Shown here piece after piece: positions 45,844 through 57,571 of a stretch of 64,000 nucleotides of DNA; position 1 is the first letter of the stretch; each line of letters starts with the position of its first letter. Both the position numbers and the translations under genes were made by a program. This DNA is from Agelas oroides (taxonomy: Eukaryota; Porifera; Demospongiae; Agelasida; Agelasidae), in contig OX422192.1 in NCBI GenBank assembly GCA_949130485.1, positions 3,790,085 through 3,854,084 of the forward strand, written 5' to 3'. A model generated the notes under the pieces. It worked only from the letters and a program-made list of their open reading frames with translations. It was not told the origin of the DNA and did no database searches.

Positions 45844-46983
45844 ATGACAGTGCGAGTTGCTCGTCTCTTTATTTTGCTGCTCCCCTGCGCGTGCCTGGGC
45901 CTGGACAACGGCCTGGGAAGGACGCCTCAGATGGGATGGAACTCCTGGAACCATTTCCACTGCAACATTAACCAGACCGTCATCCAGGAAACTGCTGACG
46001 TCTTTATCTCGTCTGGACTAAACAAGTTTGGATATGAATACGTGAACGTTGACGATTGCTGGGCAAAGAGCCGGGATTCTAAAGGCGTAATTCAGCCTGA
46101 TCCCGAAACCTTTCCTGATTTCCAGGGTATGATAGACCATGTTCACTCCAAAGGACTCAAGTTCGGTCTATACAGTGATGCGGGCAACAAGACTTGTCAA
46201 AGAAGACCAGGGTCTCTTGGCCACGAGAAAATTGACGCTGACACTTACGCCATGTGGAAGGTGGACTACCTCAAATATGACAACTGCTACAACGATGGCA
46301 TTAGTCCTGAGGTGCGCTACCCAAGGATGCGTGATGCCCTCAATGCTACTGGACGGCCAATTTTCTACTCCTTGTGTGAAGGAGGTCAGGACAATCCTGC
46401 AGAGTGGGGTCCCAATGTGGGAAATAGTTGGCGAACTACTCATGATATTAAAGATGACTGGGACATCATGATATCGCGTGCTGATTTGAACAATGAATGC
46501 TACACATTCGCTGGCCCTGGGGGCTGGAATGATCCAGATATGCTTGAAGTGGGGAACGGAGGGATGAGCACAACTGAATATGAAACACACTTTAGCCTGT
46601 GGTGTTTGATGAAGGCACCATTGCTGATTGGGTGTGATGTACGGAACATGTCCAATGATACATTTCGTATCTTAACAAACTCTGAAGTGATTGCAATCAA
46701 CCAGGATGCCCTGGGTATCCAGGGAAACAAGGTCACATCTGATGGTACCAGAGATGTCTGGGCATCTCCACTTGCAGATGGATCATTTGCTGTTCTTCTT
46801 TTGAACCGGGGCGATGTTACAACTGACATTACTGCACACTGGAATGATTTTGGTCTAGACCCGTCCCAAGAAGCAAATGTTAGAGACTTGTGGGCACACA
46901 AGGACTTGGGTATGGCAAAGGGCAGTGTTACCACCAGTGTAGTGAAACATGGTGTAGCAGTGTTCCGCATCACACCAGCCTGA
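45844..46983 (+). CDS. Secreted alpha-galactosidase, GH27, intronless
   Basis: A 379-aa single-exon enzyme. Start chosen at MTVRVARLFILLLPCACLG, a clear signal peptide; an in-frame ATG 96 bp upstream would precede it with a His/Pro-rich non-hydrophobic leader. The mature part begins LDNGLGRTPQMGWNSWNHF. The nucleophile is Asp146 in YLKYDNC, the acid/base Asp201 in SWRTTHD. GPGGWNDPDMLEVGNGGM, KAPLLIGCD and EVIAINQDALGIQG follow, and a C-terminal beta domain is complete. It removes terminal alpha-galactose from glycans, outside the cell or in lysosomes. SWRTTHDI and MLEVGNGGM resemble plant and bacterial GH27 rather than animal GLA/NAGA, which have MLVIGNFG there. N-glycosylation sites are present (NQT, NKT, NAT, NMS). 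Higher GC than the neighbourhood. Confidence 0.93.
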   Translation: MTVRVARLFILLLPCACLGLDNGLGRTPQMGWNSWNHFHCNINQTVIQETADVFISSGLNKFGYEYVNVDDCWAKSRDSKGVIQPDPETFPDFQGMIDHVHSKGLKFGLYSDAGNKTCQRRPGSLGHEKIDADTYAMWKVDYLKYDNCYNDGISPEVRYPRMRDALNATGRPIFYSLCEGGQDNPAEWGPNVGNSWRTTHDIKDDWDIMISRADLNNECYTFAGPGGWNDPDMLEVGNGGMSTTEYETHFSLWCLMKAPLLIGCDVRNMSNDTFRILTNSEVIAINQDALGIQGNKVTSDGTRDVWASPLADGSFAVLLLNRGDVTTDITAHWNDFGLDPSQEANVRDLWAHKDLGMAKGSVTTSVVKHGVAVFRITPA

Positions 46984-47005
46984 TGCCAAATACATGGTGA
47001 TGCCT

Positions 47006-47011
<6 letters not shown>

Positions 47012-47094
<83 letters not shown>
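47012..47094 (+). repeat. (TA)n microsatellite
   Basis: About 40 TA units just 3' of the alpha-galactosidase stop codon. Confidence 0.97.
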
Positions 47095-47099
<5 letters not shown>

Positions 47100-47100
<1 letters not shown>

Positions 47101-48050
47101 CTGAGGTACACGGTATATAGCTTCCTTTGGGTTTTTATGTATTTTCTCATTATGTATCTAGAGCCAAGTATTTAAGGCATGAACTGCAAACTTTCTACCA
47201 AGGAAATAACATTGCCCGAGGTCTTTGAACGTATATATAGGGGGAATGTACTTCCAAAATAACATGACATTGAAGGGGGAGCAAGGTAGACTTCATGCTG
47301 TCATACATAGTGAGCATATATGTACAAACATTACTGGCAGCACATTATGGAAGGAATAATATTGTGTAGTTACTTATTTGTTTTAACACTGAGTCTCACT
47401 GTAAAAGCATGCTATAGCTAGAACCATGCACTGTAATGTTTTGGTCATTTTGTTCATCTCAGCTGCATGCTGCATGTGATCATTAAGTTCTACTTCATAG
47501 TAGGTCTCCCGAGGGTTCTAGCTGGGAAACTTTTTTGATTCTCCTGTTTCAAATTCAGAAGTCCTACTAATCAGCATTTAATTGTTGAGGAGTAGATCTA
47601 GCTGTGGAGGATCAATATTGTATGGTTATGGCAAAATGCCAGGAATGTACTCAACTAGGTCTTCTGAAGGAAGAGCATGCTGAAGAATCTGCTCCATTAA
47701 AAATAACTTCTGAGTGCATGGTCACTGCAGTTTCAGAGTTCAGTGAACTGGTGAGTACTCTAATCAAAGCCATGCATAATTACCACCATCATCTTCTCAC
47801 AATTCTACTGAACTAGCACAGACACTTATCTGCTCACACATCCCTCAGCTGGCTGTAATGCCTGGTTCTGAATAGTAATTATTCGTGCAATGTAGCTACT
47901 GTAGTAGCCATGAAGTGTAGATTCCAAAGCCTGGCTTGCATATTCTTTTCTGGCTGCGAATCAGTGATAGCCCCAACCATTCAGGCAGCAGTTTTGGAAA
48001 ATTGGTCTCAGAAGCAATCTCAAGGTTATAACTTAAAAACTTTTTTTGGT
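47100..48050. other. No gene seen
   Basis: A frame at 47,604-47,816 (ECTQLGLLKEEHAEESAPLK) is open but has no recognised domain or exon partner. The remainder is AT-rich. Confidence 0.4.
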
Positions 48051-48076
48051 GGGGGGGGGGGGGGGGGGGGGGGGGG
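48051..48076 (+). repeat. Poly-G tract, 26 bp
   Basis: An uninterrupted run of G following TTTTTTTGGT. Length in the assembly may be unreliable. Confidence 0.9.
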
Positions 48077-48867
48077 TCATGCACCGAACCTCCCAACTGC
48101 TGCATGATAGGCATCAATCTGAGGTATCTTCCTATGCAACTGCAGTGATCTATCATGATTTAATAAGCTCCAGGACAGGTTTTCAACGAAAATTTTTTGC
48201 AGACTTTTGATAGCTAATGTGTCCACATTGGTGCGACTCTAAGGCATGATTAAAGTGTTTTTGCAGTGACAGATTTTCAGTGAGTTAGCTTATTCTGCTG
48301 CATAGCTTCTCAATACATGACAGTATATCTCAGTGGCTTCTCAGTCAGCATAAATGGAAGAAGGTTATCTGCTTACCAACTTCAAATTGGAAATTTTTTT
48401 GCTTACACTTAAACTGAATGGCCCAGTTGTCACCAGGGCTAAAGTGAGAAGTGTGAACAAATACCAATTACTTTTTTATTCGTGCACTAGATTACTAAGA
48501 ATACATATCATTGGAGGTCAAAGGTTGGTAAAAATTATTCTCCCTGTCTCCTCATCATCGTGGTCCGGTAAAGAGGGATTTCCAGTTGTCCATCTCAGTT
48601 GAGGTATATACTCATCCGTGGATCTCATCAATGTACAAAGCGTCCTTCACCAACCGCTCCTGTCCCTTACCATGGTCTAGCACTCTCCTAGTGGATCAGG
48701 TGGTAGTTCTCTCACACATGTTCCACTCGGGCAGACCCTTTGCTCATTGTTGACTACGGTTAATTGATACACTGTCCCTGCAGCTGCATGAGTAATCAGT
48801 CTGATGTGATTATCATACACAGGGCATAAAATAGAATTTCCTATCTGTCCTGTGTACATGAAATCTG

Positions 48868-48986
48868 GCATTTCACTGACTGCTCTCCCCCATTCCCGTA
48901 GAGGATATAGAGCCAAATTTCATTCACATCAGATCTTTGGCTCTATCCTCTACAGGATTGGTGGGGAACAGTCAATGAAATGTACA
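48868..48986. repeat. Inverted repeat, about 48-bp arms
   Basis: CATTTCACTGACTG and GTAGAGGATATAGAGCCAAA on the left pair with TTTGGCTCTATCCTCTAC and CAGTCAATGAAATG on the right, with a few mismatches. It sits just before the GIY-YIG fragment. Confidence 0.75.
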
Positions 48987-49020
48987 GAAACTGATAGAAA
49001 ATTTTTCACCTGGTGATATC

Positions 49021-49141
49021 TCCTGCAGCTTTGGCCAAGTCTACGTTGGGGAAACCAGATGGAGACTGGTGAAGAGACTTGTAAGGAACACAGAATGCCT
49101 GCATGCATATGCAGTGAATGGAGACGAAAAAAGAGTCGGCT
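49021..49141 (+). pseudogene. GIY-YIG endonuclease fragment, Penelope-like
   Basis: One frame reads SCSFGQVYVGETRWRLVKRL and ends at a stop shortly after. VYVGET-x2-RL-x2-RL matches the start of the GIY-YIG domain, best known in this form from the C-terminus of Penelope-like retroelements. No reverse transcriptase is recognisable beside it. It is a short relic; the family assignment is inference. Confidence 0.5.
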
Positions 49142-49930
49142 AGATTTAGCTATAGACTACTCTGATGTTGAACTTCCTGCAAACACACCTGGTGTCCTCA
49201 CTCATCCCAGCCACATAGGGCATGAAGGCAGCTGAAAAAATATTCTCGATTAATGATCCCTACAGTACCAAAGTCCATTTCAAAGCTCTATTCTGATTGT
49301 TTGGGTTAGGGGTTTGTAGGGTTGGATTAAAGTTAATTTAGGGTGCAGTTAGAGCAATGGAAGACATGCACATATAGTTATTGACTAATAGGATTAGAGC
49401 TTTGAAAAAGTAAATTGGGGTAATTTTGAACAAACTTACAAAAAATTTGCAAACCCTATTCAGAGCTTGAGCAGCATATTTTTAATCGCTTCGTGTTTAC
49501 AGACTTGTTCACAGAAAAACGAATTATCACCTAATGCGGAAATTACTTAACCCTTTAAACACTGAATTTTTTTCACTGGAGATTAGTTTTAGCCTAAACA
49601 TGCCTTTAACGCACCGTATCTCCATTTGTGTCAAAGCTCTGACTCCAAAACTGAGCCCAACTCCACTTCCAGCCTTAGCAAGCAGACACGTGACTTAACC
49701 ACGCCCCCTCATTAACGAGCATGCAATGGTCAGCACTCTCGATTGGCAAACACCCGCTTAGAGCCCAAGAAGCCTTCCCTGCTAGAAATGAACCCCCTAA
49801 AAGGTGAGAGTAGCATTTTCTAAGCCTGCTCATGCAGCCAGGCCAAGAGTTGGCCCACCCGGTGCCAACCACGGTCCTTTTGCAGCCAAGCCTAGCAGCT
49901 GCCATGTGCACAGCACCCTGCGGGTGACAC
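49142..49930. other. No gene seen
   Basis: AT-rich spacer changing to C-rich DNA near 49,660. TTAACCCTTTAAACACTGAATTTTT near 49,549 and AGGGTTTAAAGGGTTAA near 50,088 form an inverted pair that may bound a small element (about 49,549-50,104). Confidence 0.4.
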
Positions 49931-49933
49931 CAC

Positions 49934-50002
49934 CCACCTCCCCCTGTCCCACCGCCCCCTGTCCCACCTCCCCCTGTCCCACCTCCCCCTGTCCCACCCT
50001 TT
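49934..50002 (+). repeat. 15-bp minisatellite (CACCTCCCCCTGTCC)
   Basis: Four to five units of CCCCCTGTCCCACCT. Both strands are open across it because the period is a multiple of three. Confidence 0.88.
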
Positions 50003-50279
50003 CTGCTGACGCAGAACCTGCGCGCCAGCGCGCAGAGACTATCTTTTCTGCGCAGTGCGCAGTATGACGTTATCAAAAGTGTACTATAGGGTTTAAAGGG
50101 TTAATTCTGAATAGTACACTGCAGATCTCTCAAGTAGGTTGTTTTTTGCCAAATTGTTATTGTAGGTTCATTGCTCTATGGTCTAAGTTGTTTTGGTATC
50201 AGAATGCTGCAAGTTACTGAAATATTGCTAAGTTACTAAAGGTATGACCTGGTCCAGGCAATTTTTTTGACTTTTGTAG

Positions 50280-50482
50280 CAGTAATATACGCAGTGTAAA
50301 CTTGATCTGCACCAACAAGAATGGGTGTGATAGTAATATACGCTGTGTAAACTTGATCTGCACCAACAAGAATGGGTGTGGTAGTAATATACGCAGTGTA
50401 AACTTGATCTGCACCAACAGGAATGGGTGTGGTAGTAATATACGCTGTGTAAACTTAATCTGCACCAACAAGAATGGGGTGT
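50280..50482 (+). repeat. 51-bp minisatellite, 4 copies
   Basis: Units TAATATACGCWGTGTAAAC, TTGATCTGCACCAACA, GAATGGGTGTGGTAG repeat with few changes. The 17-residue repeat in the open frames is a by-product. Confidence 0.92.
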
Positions 50483-50725
50483 GGTAAAAGCTACCTACTA
50501 GACCTACCTGTCTGTGCAATACTGGAGTGTAATTGTTTATAAAGCTGAAGTAGTGGTGAAACTTTCAGAATTACCCAGTATTCAGACTTACCTTACTCGA
50601 TAGCTCCTCTCTGGGGATAGATAGCTCAACGATTCCATGCCTCTGTATAAAACGTATAACGTAATGTATGAACAATCAACGAACCACATCTCCCTTATAA
50701 AACAGGCCTAGATGTTATGCAAAGT

Positions 50726-50784
50726 CACCCGCTGCGCAGGACGCGTTTCGGCCAATACCAGGCCTCATCAGCTGCGCTGGGGTG
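50726..50784 (-). ncRNA. Type I hammerhead ribozyme, intact core
   Basis: Read 5' to 3' on the minus strand: stem I strand CACCC-CA-GCGCAG; core CTGATGA; stem II GGCC-TGGTATT-GGCC; GAA; stem III ACG/CGT with no loop; GTC, the cleavage triplet; then stem I strand CTGCGC-AGC-GGGTG. Both halves of stem I pair completely (6 bp and 5 bp) around a CA/AGC internal loop, placed where loop II could make the usual tertiary contact. All invariant core bases are present. Predicted cleavage is between 50,740 and 50,739. The very short palindromic stem III (ACGCGT) is as described for hammerheads of Penelope-like elements and retrozymes, which are thought to act as dimers. It is surrounded by non-coding repeat DNA. 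Confidence 0.85.
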
Positions 50785-52780
50785 TATGTACGGGGTTAAA
50801 AGAGTTATGAATAATTTATTAGCGACATTCTGTCTGCACTTTTATACGAGAACGAAGCGAAAAGTAGTTTTGGACGCGACTAGGAATGAGAATAGCTTTA
50901 AAGCTGCTGCGCAGATCGTCCGGCAGTTGACTCTCTTTCAAAGTAAGTTAGCTATGTAGTATGTTAGCTACATTTACGTATGGGGAGCGATGTCAGGGTA
51001 AAATTTGTTTATCACAAAAACAGTTTGAAAAGAACACGAAACGACGATTTCAACAGTACCCATAATCCACATCAATGTGATTGAGTGAACTGCAGCAAGC
51101 GGTACGGTCTTTGAAATGTAACTGGTTTGCCACAAATTTTCTACGTCATTTTAGCGCAATATTATATATTTGCGGCCACTGCTTTTACTGGTAAGCCTGA
51201 TCAGAATGAAACTCGGTGTGAACGATGATCTGTACCAATTCAGTCCAATGAAGGTTTTTCTTTATATATCTAGCATAATCCTTGTACTATAGGCTTGATA
51301 AATGTGGCATTTTGGGCCATAAATAGTTGCATTTCCACATATACGTCAGAGCAGGTTCCAATCAAAAACCTGTACCATCCCATTATCCATCCCATTATCT
51401 ATTATACAGAGCTGGTTGTGCTTTTGAATATTGAAGTAATTTTGAGCAGCATCACTAAATGTATTAATACTTCCACAATATTAATTTGCAGAAAAATAAT
51501 GAACTGTGACAAAAATTGTGTGTATTTTTGATTGAGGCAGATATTCGTAACAAATCAGTGTAAGTTTCTCTAAGGAACCACTGTATCCTAAGATATTGTG
51601 AATGAAATGGCCTGTTTAGAAAAAAATTTACACACTTTTGGAAACTTATATAGTAGCTGTTGTGTGTAAGTATTTGCATAGCACATTGCAAAACAAGTAC
51701 AAAGGCCCTCATGCAAGAGCATAAAAGTTCCATACCAGATTTTGACAACTGTGACAGCCTTTGTGGTGTTCTGCTTTCGTTCTACTTCCTAGTGCATGTT
51801 ATTTACTAAATAAAGTCGAAGTTTTGTACACAGCTTTGAAAGGAAACAATGCAGGCATATAGAAAAGCAGGAAACGTGGAAAGTGGAAATGAAATGGAAT
51901 CTCGAAAATGGAAACTGGAAACAGAACTGGAAGCGCAACCTCTTAGCTGTTGTAGTCTCAGCAAGATTTGCGTATTGTCACTATGCATCCCAGAGCTTTC
52001 CCAGCCGCCATTTGCAGTTTTTGATCACTTGCTTTGCTGGTCTACCCTCATTTCCAGGTGTTTGCTGCCCCCAGTATTTCTATATTGGCAAATACTGGAG
52101 GCAGCAATGGTTGGGAATGAGGCTATTGTACTCAGGTGCTTGTGGAAAATAGGGCCTAGATATGAAGCCATCATTTGCTTCACATAGTTGAGAGTTTGTG
52201 TGTGTGTGCTAATCTTCTTAGCACTTAGCAGTCAGAATAGAGAAGTACCAAAACTTGCGGCCTGTGTCGATTTCATCTACAGGGCCATAGTGGGGCAGAC
52301 AGGGCCGGAACCAGCTATTGGTACAGCCATTGTGATGATGGACAATCAATGCATAAGTCTTAACAAGCTAGGGGGTGTGGGGGCATGCTCCACCAGGAAA
52401 ATTAGGCACTCTGAGATTGCTTCTGAGGTCATGTTTGGGCCAAAATGCTACTAGAATCTCCCCACCTGTAGTTTCTGCAGCTAGTGAAGCCTTTTGAAGT
52501 TATTGAACCAAGCTGCCTGAAATTGCCGCCTCACACAAGCATTTCGCGTGCATGTTAGCCCCTCCCCAATTTGCGCACACTCATCTCGCACTCAAACATC
52601 GCCATAAAAAATTGAGAAGCCTCAATCCTTTCGTCGCTACTTTGGATGCTTGAAGACTTGAAAAACTCTGAGGTTTTCAATTTCCACTTCCAATTTCCTT
52701 TCCTTTCCATTTCTTTTTCATTGCCCAAACAATGCAGTTGTTATGACTCTATAGTTTATGGTTGAATGTCACAACTGCAA
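50785..52780. other. No gene seen; hairpin and MULE-end relics
   Basis: AT-rich. At 52,064-52,107 a hairpin, GCTGCCCCCAGTATTTCTA with GGCAAATACTGGAGGCAGC, lies beside a decayed TAGCCTC-type end (GGGAATGAGGCTA). 52,370-52,450 is a GGGGGC-repeat copy. 51,880-51,935 and 52,680-52,715 are purine- and pyrimidine-rich counterparts. Confidence 0.5.
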
Positions 52781-52870
52781 TGACCATAAAGTTCAAATTT
52801 GGCAATCATTGCCGAATTTGAACTTTATGGTCATGACCATGGATTGTCCACGGTGGACAATCTGTGGTCA
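52781..52870. repeat. Two adjacent near-perfect palindromes
   Basis: TGACCATAAAGTTCAAATT and AATTTGAACTTTATGGTCA (52,781-52,833) enclose GGCAATCATTGCC-type sequence. Directly after, TGACCATGGATTGTCC and GGACAATCTGTGGTCA (52,834-52,870) form a second. Both share the outer TGACCAT word. Confidence 0.88.
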
Positions 52871-53320
52871 TGTGCCGCAGCTCATTAGCTGACGTGATGG
52901 GATATATATATCGCAGTGGCTAGAGAGCCGGTAGTGGAAATTAAATTCCTGGGTCGATAACTTCCGATAGCAAACTCCAATTTTAGTATCAGTAGATAGA
53001 GCTTTAAAAGAGCTACAAAATCATACCCCTTTTTTCCAGCAAGCTGTTTAGTACAGGCGCCGTACCTCACTTCGCGTAATCTTAAAGTGCCGGTACCGGT
53101 ACTTTAAGCATTTGTATTTGTATTTTATACAACAATATAAGGCACAGCCTAACGAAAAAGCTCTATCTACTGATACTAGTTACATTAAAATTGGAGTTTG
53201 CTATCAGAAGTTATCGACCCTGGAAAATTTAATTTCCATTACCGGCTCTCTATAGCCACTACCTATAATATAATACAGCTTTGTCAGACATTGTTATGAA
53301 AGCCTTGTGATAAACACACT

Positions 53321-53433
53321 GTAGTGTCTGCGATATGGGTTATACCTAAAGCAGTTTTGTTAGCGCCTGAGGGGCGAAGCCCCGAGGCCGCTATCAAAAC
53401 TGCTGAGGGTGTGACCCATACCGCAGACACTAC
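53321..53433. repeat. Palindrome with GC-rich tip
   Basis: GTAGTGTCTGCGATATGGGT pairs with ACCCATACCGCAGACACTAC. AGCAGTTTTG pairs with CAAAACTGCT. The centre GGGGCGAAGCCCC is itself a hairpin. Likely a MITE. Confidence 0.85.
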
Positions 53434-53453
53434 TGTGTGGGTTGGCTTGTTAC

Positions 53454-54632
53454 TATGGGAAGCCATAAGATGAAAAGCTTCGTGCATACTATCGTATCAA
53501 ACTGCGATTCAAACCAGTTGCGACTGGACTAGTTGTGAAGACCGGTCCCTGGCGATGGCAGAAACGCGTGAACCGCTAAGACCCAAATTCTGCGATAATC
53601 CAAGCTGTCTAGGAGAACCGTGGTGCTCCAAATGACAGTGCTGTGCACCGGCGGACCCGCCGCGGGCAAACGACGACGCTGACTTCAAGAACCCACCGCC
53701 GCAAAAGAAGCTGAAGCTAACGCTTGGTAAAGGGAAGGAGAAAGTTACCGCGGAACGCCGTTTCAGTACGTGCAGTGCGAGCGAACTGGAGTCTGCGTGT
53801 AAGGGATGTATACGCCGGAAAAAATACCGAGCGAAGTACCCAGTGAGCGTTACGCGTGTTCGACGCTTGGAGAAAGCAGACGAATAAATAATTTTAATGA
53901 CAAGAAAAGCCGGGGTGGCTTATAAGTCAATAAAGTATGAACTGTGTAATTTAAAGGCTAAATGTACAAACTTGGCTAAGGAGTTTACGACAGCTGTGTT
54001 TTGGGATGTTAACAGACGGATAAATTTGTCTCTAGTGGAGAGATACATGAAGCTTGGGTGAAATTTAACAATAATAGTGTACAGTTCATCCCTCATATAC
54101 AGGACAGACACATAGACTTTCACTCGAGTGAGTCTGGCTCCGCGAGACTACTGAATCACTGTCAGGGGCTGTAGAGGAAGCAAAAAGTTTCAACCCCTTG
54201 GGATTGAAGTATGATCTCAATAATGCGCGCCTGCACTCCCTCTCTGCCAGAATCCCCGAACATAAGCACTCGCACTACAAGGAGCTGCATATTTTGACGA
54301 GGAGTAGACCCAAGGTTGCTATAACTTGATCCATCTTCCGTAGTTCAAGCACAAGCTCATGACACCGGTTAACGCATGTGCAGTCTCGTACAATGCATTC
54401 AAAACACAATTTTTGCAAGATTCTGTAAAACCACAGTAATATCACCTATGTGATACTAGCCATATCACCCTGGTAGGCGGTCCTAGACACTTGTAGCAAG
54501 CAAGACAAGCCGTGCATGCTATACTGTATTTATACCAGCCCTAACCCACCCCTAACCACACCCTAACCATATCAGCTGTCTTGCTACATGATATATCCCA
54601 CTGTCTGTGCCTTTCATCTTATGGCTTCCCAT
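53454..54632. mobile_element. 1.18-kb element with 21-bp inverted ends
   Basis: ATGGGAAGCCATAAGATGAA at the left is exactly inverted at the right (TTCATCTTATGGCTTCCCAT). The left half is GC-rich and holds a coding-like frame (53,636-53,887); the right half is AT-rich with degenerate CCCTAA words. Confidence 0.65.
53636..53887 (+). pseudogene. Coding fragment, transposon-protein N-terminus-like
   Basis: One 84-codon frame with high GC: DFKNPPPQKKLKLTLGKGKE, then RRFSTCSASELESACKG and RAKYPVSVTRVRRLEKADE, stop. The KKLKL basic stretch followed by RF-x-ELESA resembles the N-termini of tyrosine-recombinase-like proteins I know from invertebrate transposons, but I cannot confirm this. There is no in-frame ATG, so it is a fragment or an exon. 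Confidence 0.4.
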
Positions 54633-54639
54633 GTGACAA

Positions 54640-55440
54640 TGTTATATTATGGTAAAATGTCAATTACACAATATGGGATAGCGATGGCTATGATGTTGAT
54701 TGACTGCAATATTATGTAGTAGGAACCATATTTTGTTACCTTATATTTATTTATCTTAATTGGTTATAGACCACAGTTGTTCTAAGCCTTTAATATATTT
54801 AAGTCTAAAACAACATTCAAGAACTTAATAACCTTCACAAAATAATAGGCTTTAGTCTATAAGACGCACTTCACCATTTTAAACCCACTTAATGGATCTA
54901 TGTAAATAAACAGCTAACTCAAGATTGTTAAGGTGGCAGGTAACCCTGTTACTTTGAAGGTTGACAAACCTGGAATCCAAGCTGATAGATTTCTTTGTCT
55001 TGCTAAACTTTTAGCGCGTAATCAGTTTTGGGAGTCTCAAACCGTTCACTGTCCGTAAAATTGGGGATTTTCCCCATTTCCTGTCGGCATTGCCATCCAA
55101 TAATCAGTTTATAATTAAGTTAGTTAAGATGTGGCCTGGCGGTACCCTTCATGTGGTGGTCGGAACTTTGAAGATAAGCTTAGATCGACTTAAAAAATTT
55201 TTTCAAAATTTAAAAAAATAAAGGAGTTTAGTAGAGTGCTGTAGTGTCAGTAGCTGTGAGTAGTACGTAGTGCCTGATTGTGAAAGCAAGCTTGTGTCTA
55301 GAAGCAGCAGAAAGGCCACAGTGGCCAAGACTGTACTCATTGGGCAGGCCCAGGTCTTGCGATCGTATGCCTAGCCTAGTTGGTGACCGTGGCCAGGTGC
55401 TTCGAGTGCTGGGCTGGACTTTAACTAGAATACGCAATTT
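54640..55440. other. No gene seen
   Basis: AT-rich spacer. At about 55,133 GATGTGGCCTGGCGGTACCC is related to the repeat at 44,020 and 24,020. Confidence 0.4.
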
Positions 55441-55449
55441 ATCGTTGGT

Positions 55450-55945
55450 GCTACACTCTGGTACCCAAGGGAGCTGAACGGTGGTTGTGTGTGGAACAGA
55501 GCCGTGAGTTGTTTAGCGACATAAAGGGGAGAGGTGGGGCTAGTAATGCTTGCTTGCACTCGTGAATGAGCCCCTCCCGTAGACAAGCTGTGAATTTTTT
55601 GAAATGTGCATTCATTTTGGTGCAGTCAAAGTTGTCCATTCCAAGTGTAGTGACAAACATGAGTCTAGCCTGACTTTGGGAGTATCTCTGAACAAAAGCT
55701 GGCACAGACTGATTTGAGATACATTGGTGGTTAGGACGCTACCTACAGTGAGCGTGTAGATGCGTCCATCGAGTGGCAATTTTGGTTCATGAATATATTA
55801 ATGAGCTAGTAAAACCCTTTTTTTAAAATTAGGCAAAGCAAGATTGCCCTAAACCAAACCCTAACCCTGAAACTAGGAGTAACACTGGTCCTGACTGTAA
55901 CCCAGGTTTATGTTTTCGTTAACCTCCGCCGAGAGACTTCCACCG
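55450..55945 (-). repeat. Inverted copy of the 24.4-24.7 kb repeat
   Basis: Minus-strand sequence matches 24,380-24,720 (shared GTCTAGCCTGACTTTGGGAG-type words). Both carry the same short open frame (SQSQARLMFVTTL), so the frame is as old as the repeat but has no recognised function. Confidence 0.65.
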
Positions 55946-56035
55946 CCACCTTAAGTGTTTTGCTGTCTACCACCACTTTCCCAAGCTTCTAGTCTGGCAA
56001 TCAATGAATTCTTTGTCTTGCATAAAATGTGTCCG

Positions 56036-57190
<1,155 letters not shown>

Positions 57191-57531
57191 CCGTGGCAGG
57201 GTTTCATACAGAGGGGGGGGGCTGGAATTTCCCCCCCCAGCCACAATTTTACCCCCCCAGAAATCTTAAAATTGAGTGTGGTTATTATATTAGCTATTTA
57301 CATGTTACTGAACATAAGTATGTTTCATCAAAATGTTTGGAAATTTTGTCCCAGATTGTGTCAGAAGCAATCTGAGAGGTATATAAATTCAAAATTTTCC
57401 TGGGGGGGGGGGGGCATGCCCCCAGACTCCCCTAGTAGGCATGCATGCATTTCGCACACTACTATCATCATTCTGCTATGATCCTCTTTCCCCCCCCCCC
57501 AACTCAAAATCCTGTATGAAAACCTGCGTGG
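57191..57531. mobile_element. GGGGGC-family element with inverted ends
   Basis: CGTGGCAGGGTTTCATACAG at the left pairs with CTGTATGAAAACCTGCGTGG at the right. Inside are the C- and G-runs and AAAATTTTCCTGGGGG-CATGCCCCC core of the dispersed repeat, so this copy may show the full element (about 340 bp). Confidence 0.65.
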
Positions 57532-57571
57532 TATACCATTTATTCCTAAGTACACCTGTTAGGAGAAAATA

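Noticed and set aside
46500-47150. 216-codon open frame on the minus strand over the alpha-galactosidase 3' end
   Set aside because: Half of it is encoded by the (TA)n run (YIYIYI) and the rest is antisense to a well-supported gene.
49021-50784. One Penelope-like element joining the GIY-YIG fragment and the hammerhead
   Set aside because: They lie on opposite strands with unrelated DNA between them; no reverse transcriptase links them.
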